From contig JAVGVS010000021.1 in assembly GCA_032718565.1 (NCBI GenBank), positions 2,369,384 through 2,433,383 on the forward strand: a DNA stretch of 64,000 nucleotides, written 5' to 3'. The stretch comes from Distichodus sexfasciatus (Eukaryota; Chordata; Actinopteri; Characiformes; Distichodontidae). This document shows positions 34,023 to 47,360 of the stretch, piece by piece. The notes below the pieces were generated by a model that was given only the letters and a program-made list of their open reading frames with translations, was not told the origin of the DNA and made no database searches. Positions within the stretch are counted from its first letter, which is position 1; each line of letters starts with the position of its first letter. Made by a program: the position numbers and the translations under genes.

Positions 34023-36090
34023 ACAGAGAGAGAGGAAGAAAGAGGGAGAAACTTTTGTTCTTAGGTTCGTAGTCTTACAGCTGTGGAGAAATCTTTGTGT
34101 CAATCAGCACTTCTTATCTATCCACCCTCTTTCTGTCTGTTCATCTCTTTCTGTCTCTCACTTGCTCCCTCCCTCCACTACCTCCACCCACTTTTATTAC
34201 TTCTGTATCTCTGTTGCTCCATAACTCACTGTGGATATTTCTCCTATCAGGCCTCTTCACCTCTCTTACCTGCAGCGCTTCTCACATAGTCCACCCACTC
34301 CCACTTCAGCCCTTCCCTCCTTCCCTGCCCACTGTGTGCGTTTGCACGGATCTCTTTAGTATAGATTGCGTGGTCCCGCTCCTCCTGGTGCGGCTGCTGT
34401 AATAAAGAGCTGCGGCTCGGGCCTGCGGCGGAGAAACAAAACTAATTAGAGTGACGAGTGGGACCAGCTCAGGCCCTGTCAGCTGCAGAGGAGGCTGTTC
34501 CGTCTCCACCGCTATCCCTTCCTCGTGGGAACACTGACGAATACTCTCATTTTCTTCTGGGCAGTTAGCGGGTAGTAAGAGGAGGAGGAAGGGGGTGTCA
34601 GCAAATGAATCTCCCACGACATCACGATCGAGCAAATCATGACCGCCGCGCCAGTTGGTAAAACTTGATTAAAGTGACGGATTTCACAGCTCACATCCTC
34701 TTCATGGCCTTGCCACGCTGGGCTGCGGTTTTCCACATTCCAATTAATGGACAAGCCTGCTAATTGCTTTCTAGGGGTCTCTGGCAAAGACAGATGGAAG
34801 GAAGTCTGAAGGCTAAGCAATGAGTCTTTAGGATAAGAAAATCTCTGGAATAATGTCCAGTGTAAGACATAAGGAAGGCGATGGACAGCTTCTTTAAAAA
34901 AGTCATATTACTTCAGGATGGGACCATGGTGCTGTGTTATACAGAATAATTGCTGCTTTTACTTATTTCTTTTGGAAATGTGGTCTCTTGACCATTAGGC
35001 TTATACTTTATCAGACTTTACAAACATTTTTAAGTCCTTTGAGACTTTGTAACTGATGAGAGACTGAAGAAAGCTTTGGTCACCTGCAGGCATAATCTAT
35101 TACAACTGAAGTTTTGTGACATCATCTGTAAGCTGTGGAAAACTACTACTTCGTTGCCAGACCTCACAGGCAAGTAATTAAGAATGCGGCATTTGAAGCA
35201 TGATTAAGAAAGCAAAATGATGTATGTTTTACTCCAGGTTGAAAGCAAGTTATGTCTGAGGGGTAAATGTGGTCCTTAGAGGATGATTCAGTTAAAAGAA
35301 TAACATATGCCTCTGGCTGCTTGAAGTGGAAATCTAATATCTGCTCTATGCATCCATCAAGCTGAACTATGCATCCATACAGGATGAACTTATTTAAGAA
35401 CATACTTTGGTTGTGCACAATGTCTTATTACTGGAAGGGAACAGGCTTAATTTGAAAATGGGTTGTCGAATTACTGCAATTATACTGCACACTGAATCCT
35501 CTTCAAATGGATCATGCCAAATATATTACGCCTCCCAATTACAGATGAGCAGTGAAAAAGCGACAATTTCTGTGACTTCAATGTGGGTTGACTCCTTATT
35601 TCCCCAAGCTGGAGCAGCTTGGCACTTAAGGAAAGAGCACTCTAAATATTTAATGATCAAACATTAACACCTTATTTTACAAACTCAGTCGCTGCCTTCT
35701 TAAGGAGATGCTAAATTGGAGAAATGGAATTCTGATGTCACTAAGTGTGTAGGCTGCAATTATTCAGTGCATAAATATGTAACTTTGTTGAGTAGAACAA
35801 TATGAGCTGGTTTGGAAATGAAATAATCTGGAGCTCATTTATAACAGGTGGTTTATGCTGAAACCAATAATGAGTAATGCATATACACACATACTATATA
35901 TGTGATGGTAAGCATTCAATTGCGTCAGTTGCAACAAGGGTGTTGAAGGGCAACACCGTAAAAGATTTATTTCCAAAAATAAATGTAAAATGTATAAATG
36001 AACAAAAGTACTGCATCTGTATTTTTAATTTTAAAAGCAAAATGTTTAGGCCTATTATGGGTAATGTTCTCTCAGTTAGGGTCCTGAAAT
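34023..36090. other. Intergenic; possible conserved non-coding DNA
   Basis: 34083-34350 is pyrimidine-rich. 34400-34820 is a GC-richer single-copy patch with a homeodomain-type CTAATTAG core. 34850-35870 is AT-rich and free of recognisable repeats. No coding exon was identified. Confidence 0.35.
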
Positions 36091-36679
36091 TGTCATGTTT
36101 TGGGGAAGGAGCAGACGCAAGTCACAGGAGGGTTTCTTTCTTCCCATATTTTATTAGTGCATAAGTGGAGGGAAGGGGATCAGGAGGGCTCAGGCAGAGG
36201 AACAGGCACACAAGACAGAGATGAAGACACAGACTAAGACATTCACTAAACAGATACTACTGCTGGGTCTGAGGAGGGACCAGGAACCAGGACCAGGACC
36301 GGAGGGGAACAGGGACCGGGAGGCACCACGGGAACCAACAGCATAACAGGGACCGGGAACAGGAACCGAAGGGGAGACAGAACCAGGAACAGATAAGGGA
36401 ACCCAACCTAAACTAACCTGACCCTAAACCTAAGCTAATGGCTAATGCTACTGCTACAGGGTAAGGGTCAATGGGGAGTGGCTATGTCTAACACTAACTA
36501 TGCTAATGCTAAAGCTAATGCTAAAGCTAATGCTACTGCTAAAGGGTAAGGGTCAACAGGGAGTGGCTACATCTAAAGCTAACTACACTGCTATGCTAAC
36601 TCTAAGACTAATGCTAACCCTACGCTAACTCTAATGCTAACACACTACCAGACACTAACAAAGAGCACAAGACATGACA
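36091..36679. mobile_element. LTR-like insertion with 5-base target duplication
   Basis: The unit begins TGTCATGTTTTGGGG and ends AAGACATGACA, that is TG...CA with short inverted ends. It is flanked on both sides by GAAAT (36086-36090 and 36680-36684). This is the form of a solo LTR or a short retro-element. The inside carries GGGACCGGGAACAGG-type and GCTAATGCTAAA-type short tandem repeats instead of genes. A DNA transposon with 5-base duplications is the alternative. Confidence 0.7.
36415..36645. repeat. Minisatellite-like (GCTAAT/GCTAAA)n tract
   Basis: Repeated AATGCTAAAGCTAATGCTA words, with AAGGGTAAGGGTCAAYRGGG and GGAGTGGCTAY each appearing twice. All lie within the LTR-like element. 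Confidence 0.75.
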
Positions 36680-37061
36680 GAAATAAGTCATCCAGTATTT
36701 CTTGGGGTCCTTCCATTAAGAAAGTGTAATGCATATTGAATTTCAGGCTATTGTATTCAAAAATTTATATTTTAAACTTTTACTTAACTTAAAAAAACTT
36801 TTATTTAACTTATATTCATTTTTTAATCTTACTCCTAGGATTGATTACTATTTACTATACTATTTACTATTTTTACTATGTATTACCTACTATTTTTTCA
36901 TAACCACCACTGTGATCCCTGGTTTGGTCTAAGGAGGCCAACTTGCACTGTATTCCCAACCCTTGTTTATGTTTGTTTATCCTAATATGCATTTAAACCT
37001 GCCTCTTCCCTATGTCTTTGTCTCTTCTGTTTTCTCGTGAAGAGAGCATGGGGAAGCTAAC

Positions 37062-37206
37062 AGGGGTAGCGTCTGGGGAGCAGTGCTTGGGGATAATACC
37101 TTGCTCATGAGTATCTCAGTGGTACCTTTACTGGTCCAGGATTCGACCTGGTGATCTTCTGATCACAGGGCGAATGCCCTCACTTTTATGCTAACAACTG
37201 CCCCCA
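37062..37206 (-). mobile_element. tRNA-derived SINE (family A), head part
   Basis: On the minus strand: GGGGGCAGTTGTTAGCATAA, then GATCACCAGGTCGAATCCTGG (B-box region), then ACTGAGATACTCATGAGCAA. The 3' tail is missing. Confidence 0.7.
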
Positions 37207-37433
37207 TGTTAAAGTATGTTTCACCCTCGAACCTGCATCACATTCCTGCACCTCTGTTTATTGACACTATTGTTCAAAATGGATTTGAAGATATTACACA
37301 GAAATTCTATTAAACATCTGAGTGACTGCAGATACAGGTTACTGAGGATCTTTGATAATCTGTTTGAAAATCTGCAGAAAAAAGGAAATATAGACAACTG
37401 ATAACCTATTTAAAGTTGTGTTGTACTATAGAG

Positions 37434-38079
37434 CAGGGGTCACCAACCTGTCGATCGTGATCAACCGGTAAATCTTAGAGATGTTCATGTTATATTCATG
37501 TCCCGAATATAAAAGGAAAAAATATATTAAATCTCACCTGATTAACTTTTGGCTTTGCAAGCGCCTCCCTCTCTATTGAACCAGTTGCCACATTTTCATA
37601 GTAGCATGAAAGCGATTAATGGGATAAAAGAAAATGCTTTAAATTGAGCCATGAGAAGTGTTCTTGCTGCAGATATTAGTGATGGGAATTCGGGCTCTTT
37701 TAGAGAGACAGTTCTTATGGCTCGGCTCACTAAAAAGAGCTGGCTCTTTCGGCTCCCAAGTGACTCCTCAGATTTTTGTTGTTTACATTAATTTATTACC
37801 AAGAATAAAGTAAAATTATGTGTAAAATGAATTACTAATGTACAAATCATACTTCAAATCAAATGTGTATTATTTATATGGCTTATTATACTCAACATGG
37901 AACTGCTGGAGTGCTGCAAAAATACATTTCAAAGTACAAAAACAAATACCCAATCTCAATCCTAATCTCAATTTGACAAAAAAACCCTTTTTTCTGTTTT
38001 TCTGTCTTCAAAGGGTAGCTCTTGTCTTTCACCAGGGCCGAGGTCAGGATATTGGGCTTGAAAAGGTTGGTGACCACTG
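37434..38079. mobile_element. hAT-superfamily element with perfect 8-base target duplication
   Basis: Ends are CAGGGGTCACCAACC and GGTTGGTGACCACTG, flanked by CTATAGAG on both sides (37426-37433 and 38080-38087). The 646-base interior has no transposase frame, so it is non-autonomous. From about 37679, GTGATGGGAATTCGGGCTCTTTTAGAGAG looks like the end of a different hAT family, suggesting a nested insertion or a composite element. Confidence 0.88.
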
Positions 38080-38087
38080 CTATAGAG

Positions 38088-39371
38088 GATAACCTGATGA
38101 TATGTAGTGGAACTGATGAATAACGTAGAGAAAAATCCCTGTGATATAGCTGACATTATTTATAGTACATGGAGTACACTAATTAACCAACATGAAATCT
38201 TAAAGATAAAGTTTCCAGCTTTTGCTAAATTATTATGATGTGAATTACCCTAACATTTTAACTGTTAATGTGAAAAGAAAGCTACACTCTGCCAGACAGC
38301 ATTTTCCTCTGTTGCTACTATTTTACCACCACAGTAAGGTCCTCTGTCTTTGCTTGAGTCAAGAACATTTTGAAGTGAAGATATGAAATGTGAAGTGTTT
38401 TGGGATAGTGTTTATTGATCGGTAGCTCTGGATGCTCTTCGCCATTGACACAGATTTCTGGACTCCCATTCCGGGAGAGTCTGTTAGACCTATGGCCCCC
38501 ATCCACAAAGCCCTGTGTACTCTCCCAGAGCTTTTTCATTCAGAAATACTTACTTAAGTAGGACTAGTGTGAAAGAGTCTAGGGAGGCCCACTGTCCACC
38601 AACAGGTTTCAACACTCAGAAGTCTTCTCTAGCTCTAATGCCAGATTTTACACTTGAACCTCAGAGAGCGGTGTGTATAGTTGTTATGCTTATGGCTTGA
38701 CTACATGTGGCTTACTTGTAAGCAGTGCTGTGATTTGGTCTGACTGAGTTACATTCTATGAAATCAAGGGATATAAAGGAAAAAACTGTAGAAAAGGCTT
38801 TCTCTCTTGTAGAAAACACATTTTCCTTAGAGCGTCATGCTTTTTATTATGATTATTTAATGTGAGACTGTTGAGATTTGTTGCATTGAGTTCTGTCCAA
38901 ATTCCAAGTTCTGGTGTAACTCATGGTTCTGAACTTGGAAAATGGGGTGCCCTGGTCCATGAAGTAGGTTTTATTTAAAAAATACAATTTATCTCATTTG
39001 TTTTTGTAATACTTCATTTGTAATATGACTGACATAAGCTTCCAAAATTATTTATCTGGATAATTGTAATTGTGAACAAACCTAATTGGTAAGGATTTGT
39101 TATTTTTGCCTGTGTTATTGCTACTAAGCCAGTCTAAGGAAGTTTCAAAGCAGAGTAAGCTGTTATGATTGATTGTATATGATGTGTTACAATTAACAAA
39201 AATTAAGTATTTGCATTTTAATAACGTAATTATAATCAGTTAGATGGATTCATTAGTCTTTATTAGTATGGAATCAACTCAGACAAGTGCAGCTTAACAG
39301 AGCATGTAGAATGTAATGGGACAGAAAGAAAAGGTTCAGTGTATGACAGCAGCACACACCCAGTTACCCTA
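38088..39371. other. Intergenic, no gene seen
   Basis: AT-rich, no recognised repeat. Open frames are short and lack recognisable domains. Confidence 0.4.

Positions 39372-39397
<26 letters not shown>
39372..39397. repeat. (CA)n microsatellite
   Basis: About 12 CA units. Confidence 0.9.
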
Positions 39398-39402
<5 letters not shown>

Positions 39403-39479
39403 TTTTGTAAGATACGTTTTGTAGCTTAGATTCTATGTGTAGAAAGATAGAAGTAGCAAGTTTATTTAATGGTTAATTG

Positions 39480-40845
39480 GTGATGGCTGCGCAGGCATAT
39501 ATAAAACTCCCCCGGGTCCACAGACTGGTCGTGCTGGTGTACCGCCTTTTTTTTTGTCCTTGGTGACGTGGCTTGTTCTAGGTAGTAGCTACTTTCATTC
39601 TCCCTTCCCGAATTGGTCACACGTATGAATGAGGATACTCAACTGATATCATTGTCACTGCTTTAAAGTTTGCCGGTACCGTGGTGGATCCCGCGTCAGC
39701 GGCCGTACAGCAACTGTACCTGGTGGTCCAGGCGTCTGGGTTAGGCAATTAGCCTACTGCTACTATTGTTCTTAATTTGCAGTGTTCCAGTACCGTGGTG
39801 GCCCCCAGGTCGGCGGTAGGACAGGAAAGTGTACCTGGTGGATTAGCCGGTTAGCTTACGAATACCACTGCTCCTGCTCTACCCTGTGGTCTGGGCGTCC
39901 GGGTTAGCCGCAGCAGGGAGACGGGTTGGGCTAGAAGACGCCACAAGTGCTGCTGCTTTGTCTGAGTTTTTTTGTTTCTTTGTTTTGTGCGCCAGCTTTG
40001 GCTGATGTTTTATTTTGTTCTTTTATGTAAATCCTTTTGGTTTATTCTCTTTCAGTATCTTATTTTTTGGTGAGGTATTTATTTTCATTTCGGTTTCCTT
40101 CTTTAATTTTGTGTTGGCTTATATGCTGTGGGTTGATTCATCATTATGTTCCCCCTCTTCCTAATTTCCTATTAATTATTGTTTTGTTCTTAGTTGCTCC
40201 TTGTTATTTTGTATGTATTTCTTTGTTTTATATGGTATTATTTTTTTTGTATAATTTAGTTTTTCTTTATTTAATATTCTGGTGTGATTGTGTATGAGTA
40301 TTTTTTGAGTTAGGGATTTTAAGTGCTTTGTCTGAGTTTTTTTGTTTCTTTGTTTTGTGCGCCAGCTTTGGCTGATGTTTTTGGGAAGCCTGGGCACCGG
40401 GTGGTGGCATCCTTTTGGTGCATATCAAGTGTGGTGTGGTTGCATATCCAGTGCTGTGTTTGTTGGGTCACTTTGGAGTTGCTTCTCCTGATTGAGTGTG
40501 TGTGTCCTGCACTTGGGGTGGGTGTGATCTTGGATCTTACTTGCCACTTAGACGGCCACTTCAGAGGTACCCCTTGCCTGTGGTTTTATACCTTTTTAAT
40601 GTGTTGTATTTGATATCTATAAGTACCTCCTTTTTAACTTGTTCACCGAAACCCTTGTTAATAAAGAAAAGGAATGGTCATGGTATTCTCGTCTCCTGTG
40701 TAGTGATTGCGGACCTGTGCTCAGTACGAGCTATTATTTGGTCTTTGATTGAAGTTAATTCTCCGGGTGCAAGTCCCGGAGTGGCGTAGTCGGGACCTTT
40801 ATTCTGCTTTCCCTGCTCGTTTGTGGGGCGCACCCTCGCCACATA
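39480..40845 (+). mobile_element. Transcript-like repeat region, possible retro-element leader
   Basis: A TATA-type CATATATAAAAC at about 39496 is followed by a GC-richer tract with a diverged direct repeat (words TACCGTGGTGG and GTACCTGGTGG occur twice, near 39677 and 39791), then a T-rich tract and GTTAATAAAGAAAAG near 40659. It looks like a promoter-to-polyA unit, as in an LTR or a non-coding retro-element. CCGGGTGCAAGTCCCGG near 40765 can form a tRNA T-arm-like hairpin. No protein was recognised and no clear ends were found. Confidence 0.35.
39954..40381. repeat. 58-base exact direct repeat, offset 370 bases
   Basis: TGCTTTGTCTGAGTTTTTTT and its continuation through GCCAGCTTTGGCTGATGTTT occur identically at 39954-40011 and 40324-40381. 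A T-rich 312-base segment lies between them. Either a tandem duplication or an insertion with duplicated flank would explain this. Confidence 0.85.
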
Positions 40846-42478
<1,633 letters not shown>

Positions 42479-42482
42479 TATG

Positions 42483-42712
42483 CTTACACCTAATCCTAAC
42501 CCTAACCTCAGTAACCAAGGCCAAATCTTTTGATTTTTCAAATAAATTCTGACATTTTTATCCTCACATCTCACACCTCACATGCAACAATATCCTCACA
42601 AAGTGACAAAACATCTGACAAATCTGTGTTCTTTTAGCGGTCAGTCAGGTCCTCACAACCAAGTAAAAACCCTTTTCTGCAGCACACACACACATGCACA
42701 CTCACAGACATA
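42483..42712. repeat. CCTAA/CA-tailed dispersed repeat, copy 2
   Basis: CACCTAATCCTAACCCTAACC, then CTCAGTAACCAAGGC, AATCTTTTGATTTTTCAAATA, GTCAGTCAGGTCCTCACAA and AAAACCC, then CA repeats. Same order and strand as copies at 27045 and 60440. It directly abuts the Tc1 element. Confidence 0.6.
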
Positions 42713-45699
42713 AACACAACACACACGTTCAGAGGCCTCAAGGGTCGATTTCTCTGATATGCTGTGTTTGGTCGCAGGGCACCTATGAGAACTCTGGAAA
42801 CTAAACATTTTTTAATGAAATGTCACATCCACATAAAATCCCTTATCTCCCATTTACTCACATGAACACACACACATCATATCATATCACCTCACATAAT
42901 CTTACTGTTAATCAGCAGACAGCCCAGTGACAGGTGGGTCAGAGTTGTCATGATGACAAACCATCCCGGTTTAGTGAGGTGAGCTGATGTATGTAAATGA
43001 AGAATACAGCCCCAACACACATGCTGACTCCCATTCAATGAGGAGGAAAACTATTTGCATAAATGAGAGTGACAATTTAAAGAATGGCTAAAATGTGTGT
43101 CTTTCATTCTTGCTAGACATCCCAGTTTCATGCTCTCATTCATTCACTCTTCACTTTATTGATTCTCTGTCTCTCTTTTTGTTTCTCATCCTGCCATTAC
43201 CCCATCTATGTATTTATATGTTCACACACCTGCCTACATTTGCACTTTTTGAACCCCAAATCAACAATTATATTTAATTAAGGGCCTTCCCTTGACATCT
43301 GAGCAGGGATAATTAATTATGCCTAAATAGGGAATGCATACTCATTTCCCATGCTGAGTTATCATCAATTAATTAATAGTTTACACAAAAAGATAAGACA
43401 ACTGTGTCTTTGGCTCTAAAAGGGAATGGGCACACCTTTGAATGGACTTAAACAGGATTGCATATATCCTCAAAAGCGACAGTATTTCTGTGACCTTAGA
43501 CACAGGGGCAGAAGGAGATTGCTAATTTACCGAAGAGAACAGAGGATAATGTGTTTACTGTTTAGTTACTGTCTTCGTGGCAATTTCTCCCTGGCCTGCA
43601 TGCAGCGATTATGTATTGCACAGGGCATTGAATTCTCCCCCAACCCATGAACTAGAAGTTACACAATTAATAACAATAATCCACACCCCAGTTGTCTCAG
43701 CTGCAATTAGCTAAGCACAGAAGGACATACTTATGGCATTTTATGTAGTTAAGTTCAAGGTAGCAGCATTATTAAAGTCCTGCCGTATGATTGCTCACTA
43801 AACTCAGGTGTTTCATTTGAAAGTTTTATATGCATGAGCTTCTGAATACAGGAAACTGAGCAAACTGAAAGCTGGCAGCTGTTGTAAATTACTGACATAG
43901 TCAGGCTTGGGAATAAAATGACTGAAATTGGTAGATACACAAAAGAAGATGCCATCAATTAAAAAATATTTTAAGTCAATATGGGTAGTGGCAGTATACA
44001 CTGTTGTTGAATGTGTTATACCTGAAAATATTCCATATATTCACACTGGAAAACATGTGGACCTTGCAGACAATGGGAGTTGATGATTATACTGTGTGAG
44101 TGCCTTAGTGCAGCAATCGTCTCCTGGTATTCAGGAGAGGATATAGGTGGCTTGCTCCAAAAAAAGTGCAATTTATAATCTGTTTGACAACCACCACCCT
44201 GACCAGCCTGATACAGCATTACTCAGCTTTGAAGAGCCTTAGATACTGGAAGTCAAAAGCGTTTAGTAGTGAGATGTTCTTCTTCTACCTGCCCCAGCAA
44301 TCAAGTGTTGAACTGTGATCTTCATGTGTATGCTGTATTAAGGGCAGTGACTAGTAGAAAATATTACAAATGAGCTTTTACAGTGTTGGAAAGCAATGCT
44401 GAATCCTTGATAACAGGCTGCTTGGTCTATCTGTTCTGTTTGCTGTCTCAGACTCCATCTCTTTTTCCGGCTTTCTCCCACTTAAAGCGTCCTGCCTGTC
44501 TCCCACTCTCACTCTATACTGCTTTCAATTGTTCTGTCTTGCTTTTACTTCCTAAACCCTGGACCTGTTATGTCACCCTCCCTTCTTTGCCTACGACTCC
44601 CTCGCTTGTATCATTTGGATTGTATAGCCTTCCTACAAATCATTATCTTTGACTTCTTTCTAATTATTTCTTGCCTTCTAATACCCTGTCTCTGTCTTTA
44701 TTAGCATTAGAACTGCATAGCCACTGCCTCTTGCTCATGCTATGTTCTTCTGTCTTCCTCTCATGGTAATCCCTCTCTGTCTTCTCTCCATCTGTTCTGT
44801 TTTCTCTGTTTTCACTCCAGCAGATTGCTGGTGGAGACAGAGGCACTTCTGCCTGTGATCACTTTGGGTGGAGGCAGAGTCTGTCTCATCCCTCTCCTCC
44901 TCTGCCTTCTGCAGTTGTGAAGAAAGAGAGGGATGGAGGAAGGGATTGAACAGCACCATGATAAATTCCGGGTAAGGGAATGAGCCATCGTTCCAGCAGG
45001 CTGTGAAGTCCGTTTCCGCTGCAGTGAGACGTGGAGGGTGATGGAAAGGAGCATCGTATTACAAAGCGGTAGTGTTACGGATGAGTGCAGGCACCAGGGC
45101 CCCTGATGAATGACCATCCACAACATGGGCTGTTCAGTTTTGCTTGGTTGTTGTTGAATGGAATAAAATGATGTCAGTGTCTTAAGCTTCTATTCCTATT
45201 AAAATATTGCCAAATAAGTACTTACAATTCCAGAACCCTTTAGAGTACAGTATCAATAATTAAGCAGTTATAAGTACAAACATGTCTTCTATGAAACTGC
45301 TAGGTAATTACTGCATGTTCCTTTGCAATCTTTGTCACAATTTTACTCTACCCTGTAATTCCAGATGATCCAAAGGCATGTGTTCATTGGACAAAACATC
45401 ACTAATGCTCCACAAGATACTTTTCAACCAAATCAGTTCAGTTCCTGATGACAACACCACCATCTTAATTAAGATGACCAACAACAATGAGACAACCTAC
45501 AGAGAGGATGTAGCACTGAAAATGGTACAAAGTGCCAAGACAACCACCTCTCAAAATGATGAAGCTGGATTTGTTCAAGGAACGAGTTGCAGTTGCAGTT
45601 CATGCCGCCATCTATATAGAAGAAGCCTTAAGAATTTATGAGGTCACTCTCTCTGTTAATCTCAAGTGAACAAACCACAGTAGACCTGCCATTAATAAG
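42713..45699. other. Gene-poor tract, possible conserved non-coding DNA
   Basis: Mostly single-copy. 43261-43440 is unusually rich in homeodomain-type TAATTA words (for example GGGATAATTAATTATGCC and CAATTAATTAATAG) and looks like a conserved non-coding element. 44640-44960 is pyrimidine-rich. No exon was identified. Confidence 0.35.
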
Positions 45700-46330
45700 A
45701 TCCATTAATGACTTTACTTCTTCAGACATCTGAGGAAAGCCTATATGACCGCTACAGACCTCGTCAGACTCCACTTGTGCTGTGGAGTCCATTCTGGTAA
45801 ACCAACAGCTCCGCACAGGGAAAAGCCCCACAGAGGGTGGTTAACATGGCTGAAAAGATCTTCTGCACACAGCTTGCAGTGCTTCACTAAGATTACAACT
45901 CGCTTCCTCAAAAAGGCCAAAACCCATCATGAAAAAATCTAGTCAGCATGCATTGGCATTCTTGTCCTTTCTGCTGCCTGGTTTCAGAATTCTCCAAACA
46001 TGTACATGATTCTGTCATGTACATTCTATGCTTTCACTTCACTGTTTTAAGACAGGTTAATATCTAATATAACATTGAACTATACAATATCTTTTGTATC
46101 TTATCTGTTTGAATCTCTCTCCTGCTCGATACTTTGAACTGCCACCCATATTTAACCCACTTTGACCCATCTACAGCTTATCTGTTGATTTTCACTATCA
46201 CATCATGCTGCTGCTTCATGATGCAGTACATGTTTCTTCATGCAAAAATGTTTTCAGGTAATTGTCATTCTACTTTATATGCTGTACTGTGTATGCATAG
46301 ACAATAAAATCAATGTAACTCTTAAAATAT
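45700..46330 (+). mobile_element. LINE 3' fragment
   Basis: Translated words such as FLSFLLPGFRILQT resemble the end of the reverse-transcriptase ORF of fish non-LTR elements. The segment ends TATGCATAGACAATAAAATCAATG, a typical LINE 3' tail with AATAAA. The coding part is broken by frame changes and stops. The left boundary is approximate. Confidence 0.45.
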
Positions 46331-47280
46331 TTGAACCATTTCAACCTGTTTTGACGTTACATTATGTTAAGACTGAGTGGTAACTTGAATTATCATCATA
46401 CAACTTGTTAAAAGTGTCTCATAAAATTTTGCTATGGCAGTGAACACATTTTCTCACTAAAGGATGCAAAGAAAGCAAATTTTCTATTCAATTAATATTT
46501 AGATATAGCAGTGATTCAATTTTACAATAGAAGTAGTTTTTACAGTGTTCTATTTCAATGGCCAAGAACTATGTTGCTTAAGAGTTTGTCCTCTGTCTTA
46601 CTGCCTTTATCCAACTCAATGATAGCGCTAAAGAGATCCTAGATTACAGAAGACTCACACGGTTATATCAAACAGTTGATATTTAAGCTATTTGATCAGC
46701 ACCACTTTTCTGATGTAATTTCTCAAGCTGGGAAAATTTCACACTTGGTCTTCACTTCTTTCCGCACTCTCTGACCTTGCTTGGCTTTAATTCTTTTCCA
46801 GGCAAAGCTGGAGCTGCAGGCTGTGAACCTATCCTAACACTAGCTGTTCTCTGTAAATGTGCTGTGTATTTCCCTAGACATTACTACAGACATGATTTTC
46901 TCTAATGGGTCATCTGGAGGAACACATTAGGAGGCACTTTCTTGTTAGCCTGGATCTCCCACTAGATTTGTGCCATAGTCTTTTCCCCCATGGCCTGATC
47001 TCCTTATGGCTACTGCTCTCCCATGCTGAGGCGCAGAAATAGTTAATGTCATAGTACACAGCATAAGCCTCTGACATTTTGATACCAGTCGTGTGCCGTG
47101 ATTTATTCGTGCATCAGTAAGGAGAGCGCTGATATGTGTGCTGTGATCATGTATTTGTGGGAGCCTCAGGTTACGGAAACACACAGGTCATTGTTTTGCA
47201 CACTGACTCATTGATTTATTGTGCACATTATAAGTTAAAATTCAATCAACAAAAAACATATATAAAAATATATGAATAGT
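46331..47280. other. Intergenic, no gene seen
   Basis: AT-rich single-copy sequence. No repeat or exon was recognised. Confidence 0.4.
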
Positions 47281-47311
47281 CTATCTATCTATCTATCTAT
47301 CTATCTATACA

Positions 47312-47357
<46 letters not shown>
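47281..47357. repeat. Compound (CTAT)n and (TA)n microsatellite
   Basis: Seven CTAT units (47281-47308), a short break, then about 21 TA units (47315-47357). It is likely to be length-variable. Confidence 0.95.

Positions 47358-47360
<3 letters not shown>

Noticed and set aside
47281..47357. Possible CRISPR-like direct repeats
   Set aside because: This is a simple tetranucleotide/dinucleotide microsatellite in an animal genome, without spacers.
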